From contig NZ_WOWS01000001.1 in NCBI RefSeq assembly GCF_009741275.1, positions 806,001 to 870,000 on the forward strand: DNA of 64,000 bases, in the 5' to 3' direction. The notes below the pieces were generated by a model. The model saw only the letters and a program-made list of their open reading frames with translations. It did no database searches and had not been told where the DNA came from. This DNA is from Winogradskyella endarachnes (lineage in GTDB: Bacteria > Bacteroidota > Bacteroidia > Flavobacteriales > Flavobacteriaceae). Every line of letters begins with the position of its first letter. Position 1 is the first letter of the stretch. The position numbers were made by a program, and so were the translations under genes. Shown in pieces: positions 26,764 through 37,184 of the stretch.

Positions 26764-27285
26764 CTATTTTCGCTGACCAACAAACTGTTGACTCTTCAAT
26801 TTAAACAATACATTAAAACTGGTTAAACTACCGTAGCTTCTGGCGATGTATTGTTGTAAATCTATCTTCTCTTGTTCTCCTAAATTACTAGAGTTTATTT
26901 TTTGCTCCATTACTCGCAGACGATCACGTACCATTGTTATTTTATGAAAAAACGTATCTATTGGTAATTCTTTACCTTTAAGATTAGTATCACCAGGTTC
27001 TAATATAAGTTTTCCGCCTTTCCATTTATCTGCAATAGTCACCACTTCAGAAACATCAGACCATTTTCTTAATATCGATTTTAAACTTTGTTCTACTTCA
27101 AAAAAGCTAATGGTATCTACCTCATCTTCTGCAGCCTCAATGACTTCAAATTCAGAGTCAATATCTATGGTTTCTAAACCGTTTTCAATAAAGGTTACCC
27201 AATAGTGTTTTGAGGTAACATTAGTTACTACACCTTTGCCGTATGTAGTATGGTTTATTCTAGATCCTATACCTAATATTTTCAT
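26764..27285 (-). CDS. Conserved unknown with N-terminal SH3/KOW-like fold
   Basis: A 173-residue cytosolic protein. Residues 1-50 (GIGSRINHTTYGKGVVTNV, then YWVTFIENGLETIDI) read like the small beta-barrel found in UvrD/PcrA-type C termini and KOW/Tudor modules, which bind nucleic acid or RNA polymerase. The rest is helical. It is short and acidic in the middle (EAAEDEVD). I recognise the shape but not a named family; related proteins occur widely in Flavobacteriaceae. Role unknown. Confidence 0.65.
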   Translation of the reverse strand: MKILGIGSRINHTTYGKGVVTNVTSKHYWVTFIENGLETIDIDSEFEVIEAAEDEVDTISFFEVEQSLKSILRKWSDVSEVVTIADKWKGGKLILEPGDTNLKGKELPIDTFFHKITMVRDRLRVMEQKINSSNLGEQEKIDLQQYIARSYGSLTSFNVLFKLKSQQFVGQRK

Positions 27286-27445
27286 GTTATTTATTTTAAA
27301 ATGATTTATAAATACAACACTAAATTAAAAAAATAACTATTAAAACGTTGTTATTTTGTAAACTGATAAAACTCATTTATAAACTTTTTTACTTATCTAA
27401 AATTGTATTATCTTTAAAAAATAAACAATTTTAACCTATTAAAAT

Positions 27446-27793
27446 ATGAAAAAATCAATTTTAACCCTTTTATTTTTAGGAATTCTCTTTTTGTCTTTTA
27501 CTAGTAATCAACCTAAAGTTGGAGATATTTTAATCATAAAATCCCCATCCTCTAATACTTACAGCTATATTTACTTTCCTAAACCAAACATTTTAATTAA
27601 ACGTGGTACTGTAACAGGTTACAAAAGTGTTAAGAATAATGTGGTTATTATTAAAGATATTATTACGGAAGATGATGGCGATATAAAAGTAGTATTAACT
27701 AAAAAAGATGGCAGCAAATTTTTTGGCTATTTAAGCAACGTAAAAGCAGATTACAACAAAGCGCTTCGAGCCAATGAAATTGAAATTATGTAA
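27446..27793 (+). CDS. Small secreted or periplasmic protein of unknown function
   Basis: 115 residues with a cleavable-type signal peptide (MKKSILTLLFLGILFLSFTS). The mature part of about 95 residues is beta-rich and basic, with a repeated theme of Val/Ile strands and Lys (KPNILIKRGTVTGYKS, KVVLTKKDGSKFFGYL) that resembles a single small beta-barrel. It stands alone, ending in a strong terminator. No family recognised. Confidence 0.65.
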   Translation: MKKSILTLLFLGILFLSFTSNQPKVGDILIIKSPSSNTYSYIYFPKPNILIKRGTVTGYKSVKNNVVIIKDIITEDDGDIKVVLTKKDGSKFFGYLSNVKADYNKALRANEIEIM

Positions 27794-27811
27794 TAATACC
27801 AATACAACCTA

Positions 27812-27855
27812 AACAAAAAAGTATACCGAATTTACGGTATACTTTTTTGTTTTTA
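27812..27855 (+). terminator. Strong intrinsic terminator
   Basis: A perfect 17-base stem (AACAAAAAAGTATACCG, 27812-27828, complement 27835-27851), a 6-base loop and a following T-tract. It sits between convergent genes and can work both ways. Confidence 0.85.
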
Positions 27856-27877
27856 TTAAAATGTTTGATGCTTTATT

Positions 27878-28285
27878 TTAGGCTTCTACTTTTTTCCAGA
27901 TAAGCTCACTGTTAAGCACAAAACTGCCTATGTAATCAAAATTGCAACTTTCCGGATTAATTATAGATAAAAATGGTTCGCTCTTTTTATCGCGATACAA
28001 GTGGTAGGTTTCTCCAATAAGTGGCTCAAAGCTGTAGCGCGAGTTATACACTAAGGTATTGTACTCTAACTCTTTCATCATTTTATCATAAGCGGCTTTA
28101 AGCTCTATATACTTCGCCTTTATCTGTTTATTTGCTTTATTAATATTTCGCGTTTTCCAAGTAGAATTATCTGTCACTTGTATAGAAGGCGCTCCTACAT
28201 TTGTAGCATAAGGCTTTAATGACGAATCGTAACGTTGCGTATCTTCATTAAATACTATTTGATCGGGCTTTTTGTTTTTAGACAT
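27878..28285 (-). CDS. DUF2452-type protein
   Basis: A small cytosolic protein of 135 residues if started at the ATG at 28285 (MSKNKKPDQIVFNEDTQRYD), which I prefer to the open extension to 28318. The N terminus YDSSLKPYATNVGAPSI, the helical middle and the C-terminal SFEPLIGETYHLY and LSIINPESC match what I recall of DUF2452 proteins, sometimes labelled GTP-binding without any P-loop; no P-loop is seen here. Function unknown. Confidence 0.7.
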   Translation of the reverse strand: MSKNKKPDQIVFNEDTQRYDSSLKPYATNVGAPSIQVTDNSTWKTRNINKANKQIKAKYIELKAAYDKMMKELEYNTLVYNSRYSFEPLIGETYHLYRDKKSEPFLSIINPESCNFDYIGSFVLNSELIWKKVEA

Positions 28286-28385
28286 AGCGAGTAGGCTTTT
28301 AACAAAGATAAAGCGCATACTGCTTTAAAAAGATGTATTCAGTGTATTTTTTTATTAACTTACAAGAATATATAATTAATCTACA

Positions 28386-28574
28386 ATGAATTTATTAAAA
28401 AAAATTGGCCCTTTAAATCTATTTATGCTGCTGCTATGTGCCTTAATTATCGGTGTTGCAGAATATTTATTTTTAAGAGGTGATCAATTGCATGCTATTT
28501 TTATAGGGCTTTGGGCACCAACCTTGCTCGGAATTGTAATTTTTATAAAACAGATATTAAATGGAACCAAATGA
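28386..28574 (+). CDS. Small two-helix membrane protein
   Basis: 62 residues with two hydrophobic stretches (about 10-30 and 36-56) joined by a short charged turn (RGDQLH). Its end overlaps the start of the next, 36-residue gene by 14 bases. Together they look like a tiny two-gene unit encoding inner-membrane peptides. Function unknown. Confidence 0.65.
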   Translation: MNLLKKIGPLNLFMLLLCALIIGVAEYLFLRGDQLHAIFIGLWAPTLLGIVIFIKQILNGTK

Positions 28575-28671
28575 TATAATTATCTCTTTTTCAATTTTTG
28601 TATCTATTTGTGTCATTATTTGGGCAATTTTAGTGATACGTGCTTATAATAAGATTGGTCGTGAAGATTAA
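28561..28671 (+). CDS. 36-residue membrane peptide
   Basis: An ATG at 28561 opens a 36-codon frame (MEPNDIIISF...) with one hydrophobic helix (ISFSIFVSICVIIWAILVI) and a charged tail ending KIGRED, closed by TAA at 28669-28671. It overlaps the preceding small membrane gene by 14 bases in another frame. The coherent topology, acidic start plus helix plus basic end, supports coding; no homology can be claimed. Confidence 0.5.
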   Translation: MEPNDIIISFSIFVSICVIIWAILVIRAYNKIGRED

Positions 28672-28685
28672 AATTTAGAAAAAAT

Positions 28686-28713
28686 GCAGCCTTTATTTAA
28701 TTTAAAAGGCTGC
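28686..28713 (-). terminator. Terminator of the FAH-family gene
   Basis: GCAGCCTTT (28686-28694) pairs with AAAGGCTGC (28705-28713). Read on the minus strand the stem is followed by ATTTTTTC, a U-tract, matching the end of the minus-strand gene at 28738. Confidence 0.7.
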
Positions 28714-28737
28714 GATAATAGTTTATTTAGGTTGAAA

Positions 28738-29352
28738 TTACACCAATTTAAAATCTAATAACAACTCACCTTCAATAGAAGCTTGCAAATGATCACCTTT
28801 TACATTAGTCCCTTTACCTGCTGCAGGTGTACCTGTAAATATAAGATCACCTTCTTCTAAAGTCATAAACGAAGACACATACGCAATAATTTCAGCAAAA
28901 TTGTAAATCATAAGACTAGTGTTACCTTCTTGTTTTTGCTCGCCATTAATTTTTAAATCGAAATTAATATTGGTCAAATCCGTAAATTCCGAAACTGGTT
29001 TAAAGCTAGATATTGGCGAAGCGCCATCAAAACCCTTTGCTAATGCCCATGGTCCCTTTTTCTCTCTACTTGCCGATAAAACATCTGTTGCGGTATAATC
29101 TATACCAACCGCAATATCTGAGATGTAAGAGTTAGCGTCTTCTAACGCAATATCTTTTCCTTGTTTTCCAATCTTTGCCACTAACTCAACCTCATAAACT
29201 AGTTGGTTGGTTATTTTCGGAAATACAACATCTTTATTATCTGTTACCAATGTAGATTCTGGCTTTGTAAATATGGTTTGGCTTCCGGTTTTAGCCGCAC
29301 TAAGTTCTGCGTTATCGTTAACGTAGTTTTTACCGATTCCTATAATTTTCAT
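28738..29352 (-). CDS. Fumarylacetoacetate hydrolase family protein
   Basis: A 204-residue metal-dependent hydrolase/decarboxylase of the FAH fold, near the length of acylpyruvases. It shows GIGKNYVNDNAEL, FTKPESTLVTDN, the metal-binding Glu pair in VYEVELVAKIGK, the Asp of GIDYTATDV, and FTGTPAAGKG near the end (commonly TGTPxGVG). Likely substrates are acylpyruvates or oxaloacetate; the family is promiscuous. It is monocistronic. Confidence 0.88.
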   Translation of the reverse strand: MKIIGIGKNYVNDNAELSAAKTGSQTIFTKPESTLVTDNKDVVFPKITNQLVYEVELVAKIGKQGKDIALEDANSYISDIAVGIDYTATDVLSASREKKGPWALAKGFDGASPISSFKPVSEFTDLTNINFDLKINGEQKQEGNTSLMIYNFAEIIAYVSSFMTLEEGDLIFTGTPAAGKGTNVKGDHLQASIEGELLLDFKLV

Positions 29353-29511
29353 CTAATTATCTATTTAGTTATTTTAACATGGTAAAGATACTTAAAGCAT
29401 ATGAGGCACAAAACTACAGAATCATTATTTTAGATGTTAAAAACAAAAGTTTATCTATTACAATTAAAAATTAAAAAATAGCTTTGCTATTCTCAACCAA
29501 TACAACAATTT

Positions 29512-30399
29512 ATGAATAAAACAAGAGCTAGCTTATTAATACTAATGCTTTTGTGTCTTCATTTAAATGCGCAAAAACTTATACAGCAAACAACGTCACT
29601 TAAATCTATAGCGACCGTTTGGGATTTAGACAAAGCAAATAAACAAGGAACCTTTAAAATTACAGCATATAAACCTATTTACTTTACCGCGTCTAGATGG
29701 TCAGATACACCTAATAAATTGCCTTATAGTGAAAATTCAGACTATTCGGTAACTGAAGAAATAGATTACAACAGTTTAGAAGCTAAATTTCAACTCAGTT
29801 TTAAAACTAAATTGGCTGAATCTATTTTGTTTGGTAAGGGCGATTTATGGGCTACATATACACAAATTGCGCATTGGCAAATTTATAACACAGATATTTC
29901 TAGAGCTTTTAGAGAACTTAATTACGAACCTGAACTAATAATAACCTATCCTTTAAACCTTACGGTTGCAGGTTTTAATATAAAAATGGCAAGTGTTAGC
30001 CTTAATCACCAATCTAACGGAAGAGATTTACCGCGCTCTCGTAGTTGGAATCGTATAATATTTAACATTGCAATGGAAAGTAAAAACCTAACATTATACT
30101 TAACGCCTTGGTTAAGATTACCAGACGATGAAGATGAAAACCCCTTAATTACAGATTTCATAGGAAACGGAAGACTAACCGCCATCTACAAATTAAAAAA
30201 GCATACCTTTTATACTGTACTCACAAACACATTTACTGTAAAAGACAACAGAGGCAGCTTACAATTTAATTACCTCTATCCTTTAAATGAAAATCTTAAT
30301 CTTCATGCGCAACTTTTTACAGGTTATGGCGAAACTTTAGTAGATTATAACCATTACCAAAATACGGTTGGTTTGGGAGTTTCTTTTTCTAATTGGTAG
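29512..30399 (+). CDS. Outer-membrane phospholipase A (PldA-like)
   Basis: A 295-residue barrel lipase that hydrolyses phospholipids wrongly placed in the outer leaflet. A signal peptide (to about residue 20, LHLNAQ) precedes beta-strands and the catalytic NHQSNG with His166 and Ser168, followed by RSRSWNRI as in the E. coli enzyme. The protein ends with a barrel strand (VGLGVSFSNW, aromatic last residue). Calcium-dependent dimerisation is known for the family. Confidence 0.9.
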   Translation: MNKTRASLLILMLLCLHLNAQKLIQQTTSLKSIATVWDLDKANKQGTFKITAYKPIYFTASRWSDTPNKLPYSENSDYSVTEEIDYNSLEAKFQLSFKTKLAESILFGKGDLWATYTQIAHWQIYNTDISRAFRELNYEPELIITYPLNLTVAGFNIKMASVSLNHQSNGRDLPRSRSWNRIIFNIAMESKNLTLYLTPWLRLPDDEDENPLITDFIGNGRLTAIYKLKKHTFYTVLTNTFTVKDNRGSLQFNYLYPLNENLNLHAQLFTGYGETLVDYNHYQNTVGLGVSFSNW

Positions 30400-30519
30400 A
30401 ATACATTGCCTTTTTTAGAATTTAACAATTATACCCTTTATTATTAACTATTCTTCAACCATCTTTTTTAAAAATAATATTAATTTTGATGTCTAATACT
30501 TTAAGACTAAAGTGGTTTA

Positions 30520-33399
30520 ATGGACAAGGCAAAATCAAGCAGGTGGCAGAAAGTTTTAAAATGGACTTTAGGAATAATAGTATTGCTAATTATTGGTCTG
30601 TTTGCCTTACCAACATTATTTAATGATGTTATTTCTACCGAAATAAAAAAAGGCATTAATAATAATTTAACCACAGAACTTCAGTTTAAAGACTCTAATA
30701 TTTCATTTTTTCATCACTTCCCTTCATTAACGTTTTCTTTTGAAGATATTAATTTAGCCAGTGCGCAACCTTTTGAAAAAGACACCTTAATTAGTGCAAA
30801 AGAATTAGGGTTTGGTATTAATGTGTTTAAACTCATTTTTTCTGATAAGGTTGTAGTACACGAAACGTATTTAACCGATTGCAACATAAACTTAATTAAA
30901 GATAAATTTGGAAGAAATAATTACGACGTTTATAATGCTACAGACACCACTTCTATTGCTACAGATACCACATCTTCTGGATTAAACCTTAACCTTAGAA
31001 GACTTCAACTACAAAATGCGTCTATTCATTATATTGACAAAGATAATGGTATAACGATTAGTTCTCGTGGACTTAATTACAATGGAAGGGGTGGCATTGT
31101 AGGTGGTAAATTAGAATTAGGTTCTCGATTAGACATTACTAGTGTAGATGTGGTTTTTGATCACACAGATTATTTAAACGGAAAGAAGATTAAAGCAAGG
31201 TCATTCACCATATACGATTCGCAAAACCTTTCTGTTGCCTTAGATAAAAACACCTTTTCTCTAAATGATTTAAAAGTTAATTTTAACGGAAATCTCGATG
31301 TATATGATAATGGCTTAGCCTATAACCTTCACTTTAAAACTGAAGATGGCACATTAGAAAATGTGGTAAGTGCATTACCTCCAAAATATGTAGAATGGTC
31401 TAAAGATGTACTGCTTAATGGTGATTTAGATGCAACAATTCAACTTGCGGGTTATTCTGGTATAGTCCCAGATTCTTCTGCTATTAATAGAATAGATTTA
31501 GATGTTAATATCGTTGATGGAAGAATAAAGCATAATACTGCCATAAAGCCCATTGAAAATTTAAATCTTAAATTAAAAGGGTACTTAACTGATAATTATA
31601 TCAATTTTAATTTAGATAATTTTGATTTTTTACTCAACAATGAAAGTACAAAAGGACAGGTTTCTGTGCATGGAACAACAGATTCACTTTATGTAAAATC
31701 TAATATAAAATCACAGATTGACCTTAATATTCTTAATCAAACTTTAAATCTTCCAGACTTAAAATTCAACGGAGTATTAGCAGCTGATATTCATACTGAT
31801 GGTATTTACCAACCGCTCGCCTCTAAATTACCTAAAACCAATGGTGCTTTTAAATTAGTCAATGGGTCGTTACAAACTTCTGGTCATCCAGAACCTATTA
31901 TAGATATTCAACTAAAGGCTATTGCAGAAAACAAAGGGCAAACTTACCAAGAATCTACGTTAAGGATTAATGCGCTTAATTTTAGTTTTCTAAATAACCA
32001 ATTTACAAGTTCGGGCTTTTTTAAGAATTTTGACAATCCGGAATATCAAATTAAAGGCTACGGAACTATTGACTTTACCGCAATAAATCAAGTTATAGAA
32101 TTACCTATAAACATTACAAACGGTCAGCTTTTTGCAGATTTAGATTTAAAAGGTCAGCTTAGTAATTCAGTAAAAAACAACAGTAATACTGGGACATTAA
32201 ACCTCTCTAATTTAGAATTTAAAAGTAATATTCTACAACATGCTGTTACTGTAAAAGAAGGAAAATTTTTGTTTTTAAATGAAAAAATGGCATTTACTAA
32301 TTTAACAGTAAAACATCAATCGTCTGATGTTGTACTGAATGGGTATTTTCAAAACTATTTAGATTATGCACTTTACTCTAAAGGTATTTTAAAAGGTGAC
32401 CTAACGCTAAACGCTCCAATGGTTGATATTACGGAGTTTTTTCCAAAAGAAGATCAGCTAACACAAAGCACAGATAGTTTAGTTAATTCTAATACTGTTG
32501 AGAATGTTGTAAGTGGTGTAATGCAAGTGCCAAAAAATATAGATTTAGCTATACAGATAAGTATTGACAGCTTACTTTATAACAGTCTAAAAATCAGTAA
32601 ACTTTCAGGCAACTTAGGTATAAAAGAACAAGGTTTATTTTTAAAAAACAGCGCTCTAAATTTGGTGGATGGCGCAGCTAAAATAGAAGGCTTTTACCAA
32701 CCAACCTCAACAAAAGACGCTTTATTTTCTTTAGATATTGATGCTAAAAAACTGAATATAGAAAAAGGATATAATAGTATGGCATTATTTAAAGAATTAG
32801 CACCTGCTGCTGCACAAGCTTCCGGAATCGTGTCCATAGATTATGCATTAACAGGGAAATTAGACCAAGATATGTTGCCTAACCTTCCATCTTTAAATGG
32901 AAAAGGCACCATTAAAGTACACAATGTGAAATTCGATGGCTACAAGTTATTGGGTAAAGTTTCAGAAAAATCTGGATTTAAAGAACTCAACGACCCCAAA
33001 ATTTCAGAAATCACCATTAATTCTTCAATAAACAATAATGTATTAGACATAGAACGCTTCAAATTTAAAGTCCGTCCTTTTAAACTGAGACTAGAAGGGC
33101 AAACAAGTTTAAATGGCAATTTAAGTCTAAAAATGAGAATTGGTTTACCACCTCTTGGACTCATAGGAATTCCAGTTGTTATTGAAGGTAACAGCGAAGA
33201 TTTTAATGTAAAACTTGGTAAAAAATCAAAAGATTTAAATACAGATGATACTATTGATGACAACCAAATCAACGAAACTTTAGAAAATATTTCGAATAAA
33301 AAGGAAGCTTTAAGAGAAAGTCAATCTACAGACGAGATAAACAAATTACAAGAAAATATAGAGCGTGCAAAAACAGATAGTTTAACAATTAAAGAATAA
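30520..33399 (+). CDS. AsmA-like envelope protein
   Basis: A 959-residue member of the AsmA/TamB/YhdP supergroup implicated in phospholipid movement and outer-membrane homeostasis. It has one N-terminal membrane helix (about residues 14-34, WTLGIIVLLIIGLFALPTLF) and then an AsmA domain and long beta-rich repeats forming the predicted groove (KELGFGINVFKLIF, GGKLELGSRL). The C-terminal segment contains PPLGLIGIPVVIEGN and a coiled, charged tail. It is preceded by pldA-like and followed by uvrA, with 116 bases to uvrA, so it probably has its own promoter. Confidence 0.85.
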   Translation: MDKAKSSRWQKVLKWTLGIIVLLIIGLFALPTLFNDVISTEIKKGINNNLTTELQFKDSNISFFHHFPSLTFSFEDINLASAQPFEKDTLISAKELGFGINVFKLIFSDKVVVHETYLTDCNINLIKDKFGRNNYDVYNATDTTSIATDTTSSGLNLNLRRLQLQNASIHYIDKDNGITISSRGLNYNGRGGIVGGKLELGSRLDITSVDVVFDHTDYLNGKKIKARSFTIYDSQNLSVALDKNTFSLNDLKVNFNGNLDVYDNGLAYNLHFKTEDGTLENVVSALPPKYVEWSKDVLLNGDLDATIQLAGYSGIVPDSSAINRIDLDVNIVDGRIKHNTAIKPIENLNLKLKGYLTDNYINFNLDNFDFLLNNESTKGQVSVHGTTDSLYVKSNIKSQIDLNILNQTLNLPDLKFNGVLAADIHTDGIYQPLASKLPKTNGAFKLVNGSLQTSGHPEPIIDIQLKAIAENKGQTYQESTLRINALNFSFLNNQFTSSGFFKNFDNPEYQIKGYGTIDFTAINQVIELPINITNGQLFADLDLKGQLSNSVKNNSNTGTLNLSNLEFKSNILQHAVTVKEGKFLFLNEKMAFTNLTVKHQSSDVVLNGYFQNYLDYALYSKGILKGDLTLNAPMVDITEFFPKEDQLTQSTDSLVNSNTVENVVSGVMQVPKNIDLAIQISIDSLLYNSLKISKLSGNLGIKEQGLFLKNSALNLVDGAAKIEGFYQPTSTKDALFSLDIDAKKLNIEKGYNSMALFKELAPAAAQASGIVSIDYALTGKLDQDMLPNLPSLNGKGTIKVHNVKFDGYKLLGKVSEKSGFKELNDPKISEITINSSINNNVLDIERFKFKVRPFKLRLEGQTSLNGNLSLKMRIGLPPLGLIGIPVVIEGNSEDFNVKLGKKSKDLNTDDTIDDNQINETLENISNKKEALRESQSTDEINKLQENIERAKTDSLTIKE

Positions 33400-33449
33400 A
33401 TCATATTAGCGGTTTACTTTCTAACATTCTCTATCACAACTATAATTTG

Positions 33450-33457
33450 TACCTTTG
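33450..33457 (+). promoter_or_regulatory. Putative -7 box of the uvrA promoter
   Basis: TACCTTTG followed by CA lies about 60 bases before the uvrA ATG and fits TAnnTTTG well. A TTG -33 element at the right distance is not seen. Confidence 0.45.
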
Positions 33458-33515
33458 CAAATCTGTTTATTAAATAAACAGAAATGCTATAAACAAAAGG
33501 AAGATTAAACAAAAG

Positions 33516-36344
33516 ATGAACCAATTTAACGATGCTATTGAAGTAAAAGGAGCGCGCGTTCACAACCTTAAAAACATAGACGTTACCATTCCTAGAGATA
33601 AATTGGTTGTTATTACTGGTTTATCTGGCAGTGGAAAATCCTCATTAGCCTTCGATACTATTTATGCCGAAGGGCAACGTCGTTACATAGAAACATTTTC
33701 TGCCTACGCACGTCAATTTTTGGGCAGTTTAGAACGCCCAGATGTTGATAAAATTGACGGGCTTTCACCTGTAATTGCCATTGAACAAAAAACAACAAGT
33801 AAGTCGCCTCGTTCAACAGTTGGTACTATAACAGAAATTTATGATTTTTTGCGTTTACTCTATGCAAGAGCAGCAGACGCGTATAGTTACGAGACCGGAG
33901 AAAAAATGGTGAGCTATAATGATGAACAGATAAAGGATTTAATTCTAAAATCGTACAAAGACAAACGCATCAATATTTTATCGCCTGTAATTCGTTCTCG
34001 TAAAGGACATTATCGCGAATTATTTGAGCAAATTGCAAAACAAGGGTTTGTAAAAGTTAGAACAGATGGTGAGATTGTAGACCTTGAAAAAGGTATGAAG
34101 TTAGACCGTTACAAAACGCACGACATTGAGATTGTTATTGATAGATTAAAAATTGACAATGGTAAGGATAACGAAAAACGTTTAATGGATTCCATAAATA
34201 CAGCCATGTATCATGGAGAAGATGTCTTAATGGTTATAGACCAAGACACCAATGAACCACGTTTTTTTAGTCGAAATTTAATGTGTCCGTCTTCTGGAAT
34301 ATCATACCCAAACCCAGAACCAAATAATTTCTCTTTTAATTCTCCAAAAGGTGCTTGTTCTAACTGTAATGGTATTGGCGAATTGTATGTTGTAAATGAT
34401 AAGAAGATAGTACCAGACGAGACCTTATCTATTAAAAACGGAGCTCTTGCACCGCATGGACCACAAAAGAAAAGTTGGATTTTTAAACAATTTGAAACCA
34501 TAGCACAACGTTTTGAGTTTTCTTTAAACGATGAGTGGAAAGATATACCTGAAGATGCTAAACAAATTATTTTGTACGGTGGAAAAGATAAATTTTCAGT
34601 TGAGAGTAAACTTTTAGGTGTTACCAGAGATTATAAAATAGATTTTGAAGGTGTTGCTAATTTTATAGAAAGTCAGTACAATTCAGACTCCACCTCTTTA
34701 GTCCGTTGGGCCAAAGAATATATGGATAAAGTAGAATGTCCTGTATGCGAAGGCTCTCGCTTACGTAAAGAATCGCTCTACTTTAAAGTAGATGGCAAAA
34801 GCATTGCAGACTTAGTACATATGGATGTTGTAGAATTAGGACTTTGGTTAGAGAACTTAACGGAACGTCTTAGCAAAAAGCAGCAAAAAATTTCATCAGA
34901 GATAATAAAAGAAATAACAAGTAGAGTACAATTTTTATTAGATGTTGGTCTTACGTACTTATCTTTAAACCGCAGCTCTAAATCACTTTCTGGCGGTGAA
35001 GCTCAGCGCATTCGTTTAGCTACACAAATTGGGTCGCAATTGGTTGGTGTGCTCTATATTTTAGACGAACCGAGCATTGGGTTACATCAGCGAGACAACG
35101 AAAAACTAATTAACTCTCTAGTCTCACTTAGAGACGTTGGTAATTCTGTAATTGTTGTTGAGCATGACAAGGATATGATTGAGCGAGCAGACCATGTTAT
35201 AGACATTGGCCCTTTTGCTGGCAAACATGGAGGCGAAATTATTAGTGAGGGCACACCAAAAGAATTACGAGAACAACATACCTTAACTGCAGCTTATCTT
35301 AATGGCGAAAAAGAAATTGAAATCCCTAAAACCAGAAGAAAAGGTAATGGCAAAAAATTAGTTTTAAAAGGGTGTACAGGAAATAATTTAAAAAATATAG
35401 ATGTTGAATTTCCGTTAGGCAAAATGATTGGTATAACAGGCGTTTCTGGTAGTGGAAAATCTACCTTAATTAATGAAACCCTCTACCCTATTCTTAACGC
35501 ACACTATTTTAAAGGTGTAAAGAAACCAATGCCTTACAAGAGTATAAAAGGATTAGAGCATTTAGATAAGGTCATTGATATTAACCAATCACCAATTGGC
35601 CGAACACCACGTAGTAATCCTGCAACATATACCAAAACCTTTGATGAAATAAGAAGCTTATTTTCTAAAATACCAGAAGCTATGATACGTGGTTACAAAC
35701 CTGGTCGATTTAGTTTTAATGTAAAAGGTGGACGTTGCGAAACCTGCCAAGGCGCAGGATTACGAGTTATTGAAATGAACTTCTTACCAGATGTTTATGT
35801 AGAATGCGAAACCTGCCAAGGCAAACGTTTTAATAGAGAAACCTTAGAAATTAGATACAAAGGTAAATCTATTAGTGACGTATTGAATATGACCATTGAA
35901 GAAGCTGTTGGTTTCTTTGAGCACATTCCTAAGATTCACAGAAAACTAAAAACAATAAAAGATGTAGGCCTAGGCTATATTACGTTAGGTCAACAAAGTA
36001 CAACACTATCTGGTGGTGAAGCACAACGAATTAAATTAGCCACAGAATTAAGCAAAAGAGATACTGGCAATACATTTTATATTTTAGACGAACCTACAAC
36101 AGGCTTACACTTTGAAGACATTAGAGTACTTATGAAAGTGCTTAACAAATTAGCCGACAAAGGTAATACGGTTTTAATTATTGAACACAATTTAGATGTT
36201 ATTAAAACCGTAGATTACATTATAGATATTGGTTACGAAGGCGGAAAAGGTGGCGGAAACGTTGTTGCAAAAGGTACACCAGAACAAATTATAAAAGATA
36301 AAAAGAGTTACACGGCTAAATTTTTAAAGAAAGAAATGAATTAA
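33516..36344 (+). CDS. uvrA: Excinuclease ABC subunit UvrA
   Basis: The damage-recognition ATPase of nucleotide excision repair. The 942-residue protein has two ABC ATPase units: Walker [10 protein letters not shown] near residue 35 and GVSGSGKST near 645, and signature [12 protein letters not shown] and [12 protein letters not shown]. It also has the interaction-domain stretch [18 protein letters not shown], an N-terminal zinc module with CSNCNGIG, and the C-terminal zinc finger CETCQGAG ... CETCQGKRF. Full length. No uvrB nearby. Confidence 0.98.
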   Translation: MNQFNDAIEVKGARVHNLKNIDVTIPRDKLVVITGLSGSGKSSLAFDTIYAEGQRRYIETFSAYARQFLGSLERPDVDKIDGLSPVIAIEQKTTSKSPRSTVGTITEIYDFLRLLYARAADAYSYETGEKMVSYNDEQIKDLILKSYKDKRINILSPVIRSRKGHYRELFEQIAKQGFVKVRTDGEIVDLEKGMKLDRYKTHDIEIVIDRLKIDNGKDNEKRLMDSINTAMYHGEDVLMVIDQDTNEPRFFSRNLMCPSSGISYPNPEPNNFSFNSPKGACSNCNGIGELYVVNDKKIVPDETLSIKNGALAPHGPQKKSWIFKQFETIAQRFEFSLNDEWKDIPEDAKQIILYGGKDKFSVESKLLGVTRDYKIDFEGVANFIESQYNSDSTSLVRWAKEYMDKVECPVCEGSRLRKESLYFKVDGKSIADLVHMDVVELGLWLENLTERLSKKQQKISSEIIKEITSRVQFLLDVGLTYLSLNRSSKSLSGGEAQRIRLATQIGSQLVGVLYILDEPSIGLHQRDNEKLINSLVSLRDVGNSVIVVEHDKDMIERADHVIDIGPFAGKHGGEIISEGTPKELREQHTLTAAYLNGEKEIEIPKTRRKGNGKKLVLKGCTGNNLKNIDVEFPLGKMIGITGVSGSGKSTLINETLYPILNAHYFKGVKKPMPYKSIKGLEHLDKVIDINQSPIGRTPRSNPATYTKTFDEIRSLFSKIPEAMIRGYKPGRFSFNVKGGRCETCQGAGLRVIEMNFLPDVYVECETCQGKRFNRETLEIRYKGKSISDVLNMTIEEAVGFFEHIPKIHRKLKTIKDVGLGYITLGQQSTTLSGGEAQRIKLATELSKRDTGNTFYILDEPTTGLHFEDIRVLMKVLNKLADKGNTVLIIEHNLDVIKTVDYIIDIGYEGGKGGGNVVAKGTPEQIIKDKKSYTAKFLKKEMN

Positions 36345-36472
36345 AACTATATTAAAAACTAAAATATACATTTCTTTTTTTAACTAAATTCGCAAGTCGC
36401 AAAAAAACAAATCATTACCGTTATAACCAAAAACGGTAGCCAAACAAAATAAATAAAATTAAGACATACTAA

Positions 36473-37159
36473 ATGAGAAACGCAATTAAAAACAAAGGTT
36501 GGAACGAAATAAAAACAAACGACTCATGGGCTATTTTTAAAATCATGGGAGAGTTTGTAAATGGATACGAAAAACTAAGTAAAATTGGACCATGCGTCTC
36601 TATTTTCGGTTCAGCTAGAACAAAGCCAGACCATAAATATTACAAATTAGCAGAAGACGTTGCTAAAAAAATTGTAGATCAAGGTTATGGCGTTATTACA
36701 GGAGGTGGACCTGGTATAATGGAAGCTGGTAACAAAGGTGCTCATATTGCTGGCGGAACCTCTGTTGGTTTAAATATAGATTTACCTTTTGAACAACATG
36801 ACAATCCTTATATAGACAATGATAAAAGTTTAGATTTTGACTATTTCTTTGTTAGAAAGGTAATGTTTGTAAAATACTCGCAAGGATTTGTAGTAATGCC
36901 AGGAGGATTTGGAACATTAGATGAATTGTTTGAAGCTATAACCCTTATACAAACGCATAAAATTGAAACCTTTCCAATTATTTTAGTTGGTAAAGAATTT
37001 TGGGGTGGACTAATGGACTGGATAAAATCTACCTTACTTGGAGCAGGAAATATTAGCGAAAAAGATTTAGACCTTATACATTTAGTTGACACTGGTGAAG
37101 AAGTTATTGAAATATTAAACAACTTTTACAAAGAGTACAACCTTAGTCCAAATTTCTAA
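36473..37159 (+). CDS. LOG-family protein (TIGR00730; nucleoside 5'-monophosphate phosphoribohydrolase-like)
   Basis: A 228-residue Rossmann protein with the family signatures GGGPGIMEAGNKGA and PGGFGTLDELFEAITLIQT, which form the phosphoribohydrolase active site in cytokinin-activating LOG enzymes and nucleotide-cleaving relatives (PpnN). The preceding VSIFGSART is the usual start of the fold. Its precise substrate is unknown. Followed after 25 bases by the secreted nuclease gene. Confidence 0.9.
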   Translation: MRNAIKNKGWNEIKTNDSWAIFKIMGEFVNGYEKLSKIGPCVSIFGSARTKPDHKYYKLAEDVAKKIVDQGYGVITGGGPGIMEAGNKGAHIAGGTSVGLNIDLPFEQHDNPYIDNDKSLDFDYFFVRKVMFVKYSQGFVVMPGGFGTLDELFEAITLIQTHKIETFPIILVGKEFWGGLMDWIKSTLLGAGNISEKDLDLIHLVDTGEEVIEILNNFYKEYNLSPNF

Positions 37160-37184
37160 GAAAACCTATTTTTTATTCACAGCT

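Noticed and set aside
32940..33272. Minus-strand 110-residue frame inside the AsmA-like gene
   Set aside because: The plus strand encodes the conserved C-terminal AsmA segment here; the antisense frame has no recognisable features.
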